Position numbers and translations under genes: made by a program. From an uncultured Eubacteriales bacterium (GTDB lineage: Bacteria; Bacillota; Clostridia; Peptostreptococcales; Anaerovoracaceae), in NCBI GenBank assembly GCA_949285555.1, contig CASDYG010000003.1:186001-250000 (forward strand): DNA of 64,000 nucleotides. The letters are read 5' to 3'. The number at the start of each line of letters is the position of its first letter. Positions within the stretch are counted from its first letter, which is position 1. The notes below the pieces were generated by a model. That model did no database searches and had not been told where the DNA came from. It saw nothing but the letters and a program-made list of their open reading frames with translations. Positions 1-7,328 of the stretch are shown piece after piece.

Positions 1-2
1 GT

Positions 3-110
3 GCAGATGAGTTTAACGGAGAAATTGATTTTGAAAAGCTATTGAAGATTAATCCGGATGTAGTTGGCTGGATATATCAAAATGGGACAAGCATTAACAT
101 AAAAAAGTAA
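3..110 (+). pseudogene. 3' remnant of a class B sortase, truncated
   Basis: An open frame enters from the left edge and stops after 35 residues. It contains the stretch DFEKLLKINPDVVGWIY followed by QNGTSIN, which matches the N-terminal part of class B sortases, where this segment precedes the catalytic barrel. Here the frame goes from SIN to IKK and a stop. The catalytic His, Cys and Arg, which lie further on in the family, are therefore missing. I infer a disrupted sortase gene; the upstream part lies outside the window. The segment is short, so the assignment rests on one conserved motif. Confidence 0.55.
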
Positions 111-148
111 ATTTGATTTTTTTAAAAATTTGATTAAATATGCTATAG

Positions 149-230
149 CTCAAAATATTTTGTTGAGAAACTCAAAATATTTTTAAGAAAGTCAAATCAA
201 TTTAAGTTTCTCTTGAAATAACTCAAATTT
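149..230. repeat. Repeated TCAAA boxes and an inverted repeat upstream of the AlbA_2 gene
   Basis: CTCAAAATATTTT occurs at 149-161 and again at 171-183, exactly 22 bp apart. Related boxes follow: GTCAAAT at 191 and CTCAAATTT at 222. The two long copies flank TTGAG-AAA-CTCAA (163-175), so the block is also a near-palindrome. It lies directly before the start codon at 268. This looks like a set of operator sites on one face of the helix; the binding protein is unknown, and the downstream gene product, which ends in a likely winged helix, is a candidate. Confidence 0.45.
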
Positions 231-267
231 GATGTTAATATATTTGATATATAAAGGAGAAACGCAA

Positions 268-1713
268 ATGACTGCAGATGAACTAAAAGAATTACTAAAA
301 TCTATTCAAAAGAATAAATGCGAAAGTCAAGTACTTGAACTTAAACGGGCTGAATTCGAATGTCCTAAACGCTTATATGACACTTTATCAAGTTTCTCAA
401 ATCAAGATACGGGCGGAACAATTGTGTTCGGAATTTATGAAGAAAACGACTACGAAGAAGTGGGTGTTTACGATCCGCAGGATATTCAGAAAAAAATAAA
501 TGAACAGTGTTTGCAAATGGAGCCTAAAATACGTCCACTTCTGACAGTGCTCGAAAAGGATAATAAGTTTTTTGTATCCGCTGAAATACCGGGACTTGAC
601 GTTGTCGATAGACCATGCTTCTATAGTGGCAAAGGAAGAATCAAAGGATCATATACTCGAGTTGGCGACAGTGATGAGCCAATGACAGAGTATGAGGTAT
701 ATAGTTATGAAGCATTTAGAAAGAAGTATCAGGATGATATTCGAATAATCCCAAGAGCATCCCTTAGTTCTCTGGACAAGGAATCTCTTGACGGATATAT
801 CACAAAGCTTAAGGATGGTAAGCCTCACTTAGCAAACTTACCCGATGATGCAATTTATGAATTGATGAGTATCACTAGAGATAATGAGGTGACATTAGCT
901 TCAACGCTTCTATTTAGTCCATATCCGCAAGCATATACACCACAACTTTGTATACTAGCCATGTCAATACCAGGAAAAGAAAAAGGCGCCATTGGAGAAA
1001 CCGGTGAGCGTTTTATCGATAACGAAAGAATCGAAGGCACTATTCCAGAGATGTTAAACTCTGTAATCTATTTCGTTAGAAAGAATATGAAAAATAGAAC
1101 GATAATAAATAGCGAGACAGGTAAGAGAGAAGATAAAACAGATTATCCTATAACAGCAGTTAGAGAAGCCGTTCTGAATGCATTAGTTCATAGAGATTAC
1201 AGCATCCACACAGAGGGAATGCCTATCACGTTGGAAATGTATGAAGACAGGATTGAAATTAGTAACCCTGGTGGCTTATATGGTCGTATTAGAGTTGATC
1301 AGCTTGGAAAAGTTCAGCCAGATACAAGAAATCCAGTAATAGCAACGGCTCTCGAAACTCTTAACATTACTGAGAACAGGTACTCTGGTATTCCTACTAT
1401 TAGACAAGAGTTAAAGAATCATGGCCTTAAAGCCCCTGAATTTATTGACCAAAGAGGGCATTTCACAACAGTGTTTTACAAAGCAGAGAATTCGACTATA
1501 CCAAAAGCTGAAGCTGGCAGTGATATTGAAGCAAAAATTGTGGACTTCTGCAAAATTCCAAGAAGTCGCGCAGAAATAGCAAATTATCTTGGGTTAGGAT
1601 CTCAGTCATATGTAATTACAACATATGTTACACCACTGGTTAATAAAGGACTTATTAAGCTTACATTACCCGATAAGCCTCGTAGCTCAAAACAACAATA
1701 CTATAGTGAATGA
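268..1713 (+). CDS. AlbA_2 (Schlafen-like) and GHKL-ATPase domain protein, likely regulator
   Basis: This is a 481-residue protein. The ATG at 268 is chosen because AAAGGAGA lies 8 bases before it; an earlier ATG at 229 lacks a site. The N-terminal part (about 1-130) has the AlbA_2 pattern, with ESQVLELKRA and then NQDTGGTIVFGIYE. A GHKL-type ATP-binding segment follows at about 310-360: the N-box AVREAVLNALVHRDYS and the G1 box DRIEISNPGGL. The last 70 residues resemble a winged helix. Such proteins are usually annotated as putative transcriptional regulators or ATP-binding proteins, and some occur in phage-defence or mobile regions. The function here is not proven. It stands alone next to a truncated sortase, in an accessory stretch. 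Confidence 0.75.
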   Translation: MTADELKELLKSIQKNKCESQVLELKRAEFECPKRLYDTLSSFSNQDTGGTIVFGIYEENDYEEVGVYDPQDIQKKINEQCLQMEPKIRPLLTVLEKDNKFFVSAEIPGLDVVDRPCFYSGKGRIKGSYTRVGDSDEPMTEYEVYSYEAFRKKYQDDIRIIPRASLSSLDKESLDGYITKLKDGKPHLANLPDDAIYELMSITRDNEVTLASTLLFSPYPQAYTPQLCILAMSIPGKEKGAIGETGERFIDNERIEGTIPEMLNSVIYFVRKNMKNRTIINSETGKREDKTDYPITAVREAVLNALVHRDYSIHTEGMPITLEMYEDRIEISNPGGLYGRIRVDQLGKVQPDTRNPVIATALETLNITENRYSGIPTIRQELKNHGLKAPEFIDQRGHFTTVFYKAENSTIPKAEAGSDIEAKIVDFCKIPRSRAEIANYLGLGSQSYVITTYVTPLVNKGLIKLTLPDKPRSSKQQYYSE

Positions 1714-1734
1714 TAATCATAATAGATTCAGCTG

Positions 1735-1916
1735 GTAAGTCAGAAGGCCGAGCCTCTTACATTATCCCAGGCAAATGACGAAAAATGTGTCAGATATGGG
1801 AAATATGGGGTTTTGAAGTTTTTCAAAATCAGAAACCCACTAATATCAATGGTTAGAGGACTCACCAAGTATGTCCTCTGCCATAGAGTGAAAAGCAGGC
1901 GTATGCCTGCTTTTTT
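1735..1916 (+). ncRNA. Candidate structured RNA with five hairpins ending in a terminator
   Basis: The stretch has consecutive potential stems. GTAAG...CTTAC at 1736-1761 encloses GGC-CGA-GCC. ATCCC...GGGA at about 1764-1801 encloses TGAC...GTCA. TTTTGAA-GTTT-TTCAAAA lies at about 1811-1828. AGAGGAC...GTCCTCT lies at about 1854-1880. GCAGGC-GTAT-GCCTGC plus six T at 1895-1916 is a good intrinsic terminator. No convincing reading frame covers it, and the nearest + strand gene ends at 1713. I do not recognise a known family (6S, SRP, tmRNA, RNase P and common riboswitch cores were looked for by eye). It could instead be a long 3' untranslated region of the preceding gene. Confidence 0.4.
1891..1916 (+). 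terminator. Intrinsic terminator
   Basis: A GCAGGC / GCCTGC stem with a GTAT loop is followed by TTTTTT. It ends the transcript of the AlbA_2 gene or of the candidate RNA just before it. Confidence 0.8.
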
Positions 1917-2087
1917 ACTTGTATAGTATAAAAGCATGTGTATGCAGAGAAAAATATTCACAATAATCACAAATCCCAGACCAATCAAAAAGTTATCATA
2001 ACTTACTTTTTCAACGATTATATCAATTAGTTATAACTGTCTCACTGACTTTTAAATAATATCAATATAAAAATGAATGATAATATT

Positions 2088-2120
2088 AAGAGCCGATACC
2101 TAAATGGTACCGGCTCTTTT
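2088..2120 (-). terminator. Hairpin downstream of the KTSC lipoprotein gene
   Basis: AGAGCCGATACC / GGTACCGGCTCT pairs with a TAAAT loop, 13 bases past the stop of the minus-strand lipoprotein gene. The run after the stem is TTAATATT on the minus strand and TTTTAA on the plus strand, so it is a modest terminator that could act in either direction. Confidence 0.6.
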
Positions 2121-2132
2121 AATAAGTATTTG

Positions 2133-2597
2133 TCATATACGCTCGCTTTCGTATTGCCCCTTGATATAGGCGTTATAGAATTTGCCTTTGGAATAAGCGT
2201 GCAAAAAATCATTGAATAAATCTTGAGGAACATCATAATAGTGATAGTTTCCGCTATTACGAAAAGAAACATATAGGATTTCCTGTGAAAATGAATAACC
2301 TATTTCCGCAAAAGCGGTTGAATCTGGAGTTTCATAGTAGAAAAAATCATCATCAAAGTAAGCTTCTTCAATATATTCGTCATCATGATCGGTGGGATGC
2401 CCTATATCATTTTCATAATCCTCGCCATTATAATAACCTTCATAATCATAATCGTCGTCATAGTAGTGGACAGCATAATCATCGTCATCATCGTAAGAAG
2501 AATCTTGACCAGATTCTTCAGAACACCCGACAAGTAATAACAAGCATAATAGGGAAGCAATGAGCGATAACTTTTTTAGCCATAACTTATTTTTCAT
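2133..2597 (-). CDS. Lipoprotein with Asp/Tyr-rich spacer and KTSC domain
   Basis: This 154-residue protein starts with a lipoprotein signal: two lysines, a hydrophobic run and the lipobox LLVGC with Cys25. Residues about 30-95 are dominated by Asp, Glu and Tyr. The C-terminal 60 residues match the KTSC fold (AEIGYSFSQEILYVSF, then YHYYDVPQDLFNDFLHAYSKGKFYNAYIK in two parts). KTSC domains are small and usually cytoplasmic or fused to other domains; here the domain would face the outside, tethered by an acidic linker. GAGG lies just before the ATG. The gene stands alone. The function is unknown; the acidic linker might bind metal, but that is inference. Confidence 0.7.
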   Translation of the reverse strand: MKNKLWLKKLSLIASLLCLLLLVGCSEESGQDSSYDDDDDYAVHYYDDDYDYEGYYNGEDYENDIGHPTDHDDEYIEEAYFDDDFFYYETPDSTAFAEIGYSFSQEILYVSFRNSGNYHYYDVPQDLFNDFLHAYSKGKFYNAYIKGQYESERI

Positions 2598-2666
2598 AAT
2601 AACCTCATGTATAGTTGTGGGGAAATAATTACGCGGACTAGATGATAGAGTGTTTTGCTTTATATG

Positions 2667-3980
2667 TTATTTATTTTGCTTATTTTTATCATGAACTCCA
2701 CATACGCCAAGGCCGATTGAATCATCTCCAAATTTATCTCGTAGTTCATCTATAATGTTATCAATTTTTTTATGCTTATTCCTAATTTTATCTTTTTCTT
2801 CTGCATTAAAGTCGAAGGTGAGCTGTTCATGGATAGATTCTCCTTCTCTCAGTAAATTAATTGCTGTAACAGAAATAAGTCTTATGGGAGCAAATTCTCC
2901 ATGTGCATTTTGTTTCCAGTTGCTCTTTAGAAGGTAGATACTTTCCCTGGCAAGCACGGGGGTGGAGGAAGTTGGATTATCCAATATTTTCTGTCTTGAT
3001 GTCAAATTGAAATTAGGATCTTTTATATCAATTTTCACACCACCTGCAAAAATGTTTTTCCTTCGCAATCTGCTGCATACACGGTCAGATAGCCTTTTTA
3101 TAGCTGTTTCTATCTCCTCTTCGTTAGTGAGGTTATACGAAAAAGTCTCACCGTGACCTATGGATTTAACATCCCTGTCCTGGTAGTAATATGCCACAGG
3201 AGATGTGTCCATCCCTAAGGCACATTTTTGCAGAAAAACTCCTTGCCTTCCAAGTGCATTTTGTAATATGCTCTTTTGAGCTTTGGCTAATTCACCTATC
3301 GTATAGATGTTTAAGTCATGTAGCCTAGATACTGTTTGCCTGCCAGCATAAAAAAGCTCATTGACAGGTAATGGCCATACCAGTTTTTTAAAATTATCAT
3401 AATCAATCTGTGTAATGCCGTGAGGCTTTTTATATTCACTGCCCATTTTTGCAAATACCTTATTAAAAGATATACCAATGGAAGCATCAAGATTTAATTC
3501 CTCATTTAGACGTCGCTGAATCTCACTAGCTATAAGCATACCCTTATTTTTATAGTCTTCATTAGAAAATATAGGACTGCTTGTAACATCCAGCCATGAC
3601 TCATCGATACTATAAGGTTCAACTAAATCGGTATACTGACAATAAATTTCATTTATTTTCTTGCTGTAAAGAGCATATTTTTCATGATTTGGAGGTAAAA
3701 GTATAAGCTCTGGACATTTACTTCTTGCCTGCCAGATAGTTTCCGCGGTCTGAATATTTTTTTCTTTTGCCAGATTATTTTTTGCCAAAATAATTCCGTG
3801 CCTGCTCTTAGGATCCCCACATATGGCTACAGGGAGATTTCTATACTGTGGATAATCTAAAAGTTCTACAGAGGCATAGAAGTTATTCATATCACAATGC
3901 AAAATTATTCGCTCAGTGTTTATTTTTTCGTTGCTATTGTCATCTGTATTAAAATCAATTGCACTCACATTTGTTATCAT
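2667..3980 (-). CDS. dinB: Y-family DNA polymerase (DinB/Pol IV type)
   Basis: Error-prone translesion polymerase of 437 residues. The palm motif ILHCDMNNFYASVE carries the first metal-binding Asp, and EPYSIDESWLDVT carries the second acidic pair. A thumb with a helix-hairpin-helix-like segment (YTIGELAKA) and a little-finger domain follow. The ATG at 3980 is chosen because earlier in-frame ATGs would run into the divergent gene; it leaves about 27 residues before the first motif. There is no Shine-Dalgarno sequence at this start. An extended -10 (TGCTATAAT) ends 6 bases before the ATG, so the message may be leaderless. UmuC/UvrX relatives are the main alternative. It faces away from the flavoprotein gene at 4042. 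Confidence 0.88.
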   Translation of the reverse strand: MITNVSAIDFNTDDNSNEKINTERIILHCDMNNFYASVELLDYPQYRNLPVAICGDPKSRHGIILAKNNLAKEKNIQTAETIWQARSKCPELILLPPNHEKYALYSKKINEIYCQYTDLVEPYSIDESWLDVTSSPIFSNEDYKNKGMLIASEIQRRLNEELNLDASIGISFNKVFAKMGSEYKKPHGITQIDYDNFKKLVWPLPVNELFYAGRQTVSRLHDLNIYTIGELAKAQKSILQNALGRQGVFLQKCALGMDTSPVAYYYQDRDVKSIGHGETFSYNLTNEEEIETAIKRLSDRVCSRLRRKNIFAGGVKIDIKDPNFNLTSRQKILDNPTSSTPVLARESIYLLKSNWKQNAHGEFAPIRLISVTAINLLREGESIHEQLTFDFNAEEKDKIRNKHKKIDNIIDELRDKFGDDSIGLGVCGVHDKNKQNK

Positions 3981-3986
3981 AGATAT

Positions 3987-3995
3987 ATTATAGCA
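3987..3995 (-). promoter_or_regulatory. Extended -10 promoter of dinB, start codon 6 bases downstream
   Basis: On the minus strand TGCTATAAT is followed by six bases and then ATG at 3980. A transcript starting at the usual distance would begin at or next to the A of the ATG. No good -35 box is seen, as allowed for an extended -10. Confidence 0.5.
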
Positions 3996-4012
3996 TGAAA
4001 GCTGCATGGGTA

Positions 4013-4021
4013 TGATATAAT
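4013..4021 (+). promoter_or_regulatory. Extended -10 promoter of the flavoprotein gene
   Basis: TGATATAAT lies 20 bases before the ATG at 4042, with AAAAGG (4028-4033) between as ribosome-binding site. It lies about 20 bp from the divergent dinB -10, so the two promoters could not easily be occupied at once. Confidence 0.5.
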
Positions 4022-4041
4022 ATGATGAAAAGGTAAATGCC

Positions 4042-5385
4042 ATGATGAAAAATGAATTGTATGATTTAGTTATAATAGGTGCGGGGCCGGCAGGCATGAG
4101 TGCAGCACTTACGCTCAAAAAAAAGAAGCCTGATGCAAGTGTGCTTATTCTTGAAAAAAATGATGTGGTTGGGAAAAAGCTGGCGGTTACAGGAAATGGA
4201 CGCTGCAATATTGATAATGCCACATCAGGGTTTTACAATGAGAATTTAGCTTTTTTTGAATCTATAGGATTATCCATTTTCACAGAAGATGAAGGAAGGG
4301 CATATCCAACCACAGAAAGTGCCATTCAGACGCGCGAATATTTGTTAAAGCAACTTATAGAATGTAAAGTAGAGCTTATGCTCCAAACTGAGGTAACAGA
4401 TGTGAGTGTTTGTAGCCACTGTGATAAAGATAAGGAAGAATTAAAGCTACGTGGTGCTTTTGATATGGATTTTACTTGTGAAGATTCTAATATATTTTGT
4501 ATTAAAGCAGGCAAAAAGCTACAGATTTACAGCAGAAATCTGCTTGTGGCAACAGGCGGAAAATCAGTATCGCTGCTTGGGAGCACCGGAGATGGGTTTA
4601 AGTTTGCAAAAAGTGTGTGTCATAAAGTAAACCCTCCATACCCTAGCCTCACCCCTGTTAAAATTGTGGATGATATTTCATCTTTAAATAAAATGCGCAT
4701 TCGTGGAAAGCTCATGCTGTATAAAGATAAAAAGCTTATTCATGAAGAAGTTGGACAGGTACAGTTTAAACAAAAAAGTATTTCCGGCATTGTTACGCTA
4801 AACACTAGTATGGATATAAGGCCAGATGGTAAAGCTGACTTAGAAAGCTCGTATGCAGGCTATGTGCTTGTATTAAATCCCATGCATCATTTTGACATAA
4901 AACATATTAGACGCTGCTTGAAAGCAAAGCTGTCAATACTGGAAGATAAGGGGCTGTCAAATGGAGCAAAGCCTGTACCTGTAAGGGAGGAAGATACAAG
5001 AATTAGAAACATTATAAGTTATCTACTAGAGGGGCTGTTTCCAGTACAATTTGCAAAATACGTTGCTGATAATATGAATCTTGCAGGTGAAAAAGTTTCA
5101 CAAATAGCCTGTGATAATGTAACAGAGTTTATCAATTATATAATCAGGCAAGTACAAAATTTAGAATTTCATATTGCCGGCTTAGAAGGGTGGAAAGAAG
5201 CACAGACCACAGGTGGAGGAGTGGATCAGAGCGAGCTTAATAGTAGTTTTCAATCCAAAAATATAAAAGGATTATATTTTGCAGGCGAGATTATAGATTA
5301 CAGAGCCAAATGTGGTGGTTATAATCTCAGCTTTTGCTGGCATAGTGGCATAAAAGTAGGTACAGCAATAGGTGAATTGATATAG
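4042..5385 (+). CDS. HI0933-family flavoprotein (NAD(P)/FAD-dependent oxidoreductase)
   Basis: 447 residues. The Rossmann dinucleotide motif LVIIGAGPAGMSAALTL lies at the N-terminus, followed by VVGKKLAVTGNGRCNI, the family signature for FAD contact. The second FAD motif is near the C-terminus (GLYFAGEIIDYRAKCGGYNLSFC, shown here only by its key residues G, E, D and GGYN). HI0933/BaiN-like proteins bind FAD; most have no proven substrate. AAAAGG precedes the ATG. The next flavoprotein gene begins 10 bases after the stop, so the two are probably co-transcribed and may act together. Confidence 0.85.
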   Translation: MMKNELYDLVIIGAGPAGMSAALTLKKKKPDASVLILEKNDVVGKKLAVTGNGRCNIDNATSGFYNENLAFFESIGLSIFTEDEGRAYPTTESAIQTREYLLKQLIECKVELMLQTEVTDVSVCSHCDKDKEELKLRGAFDMDFTCEDSNIFCIKAGKKLQIYSRNLLVATGGKSVSLLGSTGDGFKFAKSVCHKVNPPYPSLTPVKIVDDISSLNKMRIRGKLMLYKDKKLIHEEVGQVQFKQKSISGIVTLNTSMDIRPDGKADLESSYAGYVLVLNPMHHFDIKHIRRCLKAKLSILEDKGLSNGAKPVPVREEDTRIRNIISYLLEGLFPVQFAKYVADNMNLAGEKVSQIACDNVTEFINYIIRQVQNLEFHIAGLEGWKEAQTTGGGVDQSELNSSFQSKNIKGLYFAGEIIDYRAKCGGYNLSFCWHSGIKVGTAIGELI

Positions 5386-5395
5386 AAAGATTAGT

Positions 5396-7168
5396 ATGAC
5401 ATATTTTTATTCGGTAGACGGAATCAAGTGTTTAAGCAGGATAAAAGATGTAGAAGAACTTTATCCCTTGCTAAGAAAACAGCTTGGAAACAATGTTGAG
5501 ATATTAGAAACTGAAATAATAAGGGAGTCTATAGACGGACGAAAAAGACCTCCGCTTTGGAATTACACATTAAATATTAAAGTAAATAGAAGATTACGGG
5601 GCAGAGGGATTCATCCGTATATAGAGCGAAAATATGAACTTCCTAAATCCGGAAAAGCTTCTCTGTCAAGCAGACCAGTCATTGTGGGATTTGGACCGGC
5701 TGGCATGATGTGTGCCCTAATCCTTGCAGAGGCTGGATATGCTCCTATTGTTTTAGAGCGGGGCAGAGATATTGATAGAAGAGTAAAGGATGTTGAAAAA
5801 TACTGGAAAACCGGAGTTGTCGATCCATGCTCTAATGTTCAGTTTGGGGCAGGGGGTGCAGGCACTTTTTCTGATGGGAAATTGAATACCGGAGTGAATA
5901 ATCCGCTGAATTTCAAAGTGATACAGGAATTCATAGAGGCAGGAGCTCCAAAGGATATAGCTTATTTTTACAAACCACATATTGGAACTGATTTGCTAAG
6001 AAATGTAGTTAAAAATATACATGCAAAAATTAAGCGCCTGGGAGGTAGCATTTTATATGAAAACAAGCTCACTCATCTTAAGATAAAGGATGGGAGAATT
6101 ATGTCTATTTCTGGTGAAGGTAGCTTTTTTGATAAAAGAAGTGATTTTACGGCTGCATCTAAGGAAAATTTGCAGGTGTTAGATGAAAAAAATGATGATG
6201 TAAAAGTAGATGTGACAAGCGAAAAGCTAGTAAATATAAATGAGCTAAAGCCCCCATATACGGTTATCTTATGTCCGGGACATAGCGCAAGAGATACCAT
6301 TCGCAGCATGCATGATTCGGGTATATTGATAAAGCCCAAGAAGTTTTCCATGGGGATTCGTATAGAACATGATCAGGCCATAATAGATAAAAATCAATAT
6401 GGATTTGATATGACAGATGATAGATATGAGGCAGGTGGTTTTTCTGCCGCGTCATATAAGATGTCGTGTAAAACTGAGGACGGTAGAGGTGTATATACTT
6501 TCTGCATGTGTCCAGGTGGAGAAATTGTAATGTCTGCTTCGGATGAGAAGCAAGCCGTTGTAAATGGTATGAGCAATCGAAACAGGGATTCAGGAAGAGC
6601 CAATAGTGCTATCTTATGTGACGTGTATGTTGAAGATTATATAAATGAAATGATACATGACAACTACACGGATGAATGTAATTTTAAAACAACTTCTTCT
6701 CTAAGAGAAGGTGATGACTTAAAAAATGCGCTTTTGGGAATTGCATTTCAAGAAAAATACGAAGCATTGGCATATGAGAGAGGTGGAGGGAGCGGATTTC
6801 CTCCTGAATGTACATTTGAAGACTTTTGTCAGAGGAATACGTCTGGAAATAATGTAAGAGAATCATTACCGGCATTTGTTGCCCGGCCTTTAATAGAAGG
6901 AATCAGATATTTTGGCAGCCGGATTGAAGGCTTTGATGCACCAGACAGCAGACTAGTAGCCATTGAAAGTAGAAGCTCTTCTCCTGTATCATTTCCAAGA
7001 GATGTTAGTTTGTTAAATGGTATAGATTATATGGGTAACTCCATAAAAGGCTTTTATCCCGGTGGGGAAGGTACCGGACATGGTGGAGGTATAATGTCTG
7101 CGGCAATGGATGGGATTAAAATTGCTGAAAGTATTATATCGGAATATGCTCCTTACGATGAATGCTAA
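5396..7168 (+). CDS. FAD-dependent dehydrogenase of the COG2509 type
   Basis: 590 residues. A roughly 90-residue N-terminal domain (RIKDVEELYPLLRKQLG; RRLRGRGIHPYIE) precedes a Rossmann motif, PVIVGFGPAGMMCALILAEAG, at about residues 98-118. The segment NVQFGAGGAGTFSDGKLNT follows and is typical of this uncharacterised family. The C-terminus has GFYPGGEGTGHGGGIMSAA, the second FAD site. It is cytoplasmic with no signal peptide. The start at 5396 has only a weak ribosome site, so translation may be coupled to the preceding flavoprotein gene. The substrate is unknown. Confidence 0.85.
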   Translation: MTYFYSVDGIKCLSRIKDVEELYPLLRKQLGNNVEILETEIIRESIDGRKRPPLWNYTLNIKVNRRLRGRGIHPYIERKYELPKSGKASLSSRPVIVGFGPAGMMCALILAEAGYAPIVLERGRDIDRRVKDVEKYWKTGVVDPCSNVQFGAGGAGTFSDGKLNTGVNNPLNFKVIQEFIEAGAPKDIAYFYKPHIGTDLLRNVVKNIHAKIKRLGGSILYENKLTHLKIKDGRIMSISGEGSFFDKRSDFTAASKENLQVLDEKNDDVKVDVTSEKLVNINELKPPYTVILCPGHSARDTIRSMHDSGILIKPKKFSMGIRIEHDQAIIDKNQYGFDMTDDRYEAGGFSAASYKMSCKTEDGRGVYTFCMCPGGEIVMSASDEKQAVVNGMSNRNRDSGRANSAILCDVYVEDYINEMIHDNYTDECNFKTTSSLREGDDLKNALLGIAFQEKYEALAYERGGGSGFPPECTFEDFCQRNTSGNNVRESLPAFVARPLIEGIRYFGSRIEGFDAPDSRLVAIESRSSSPVSFPRDVSLLNGIDYMGNSIKGFYPGGEGTGHGGGIMSAAMDGIKIAESIISEYAPYDEC

Positions 7169-7328
7169 ATAACCATAAAGCTCTTATAAAATGAGATCAT
7201 CGGCAAAAATGGCGTAGTTGTATATACTTTTAAATTGTAATTCTATATGATAAAATGATGAATTAAGGTTTAAATGTAAAATAGTGAATTTAATAGAATG
7301 TACTATAGAATATAAGGAGGTGTTTTAC

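Noticed and set aside
2285..2563. Open frame on the + strand rich in His and Asn, opposite the lipoprotein gene
   Set aside because: Its His runs are the complement of the Asp/Tyr codons of the lipoprotein, which has a signal peptide and a domain match.
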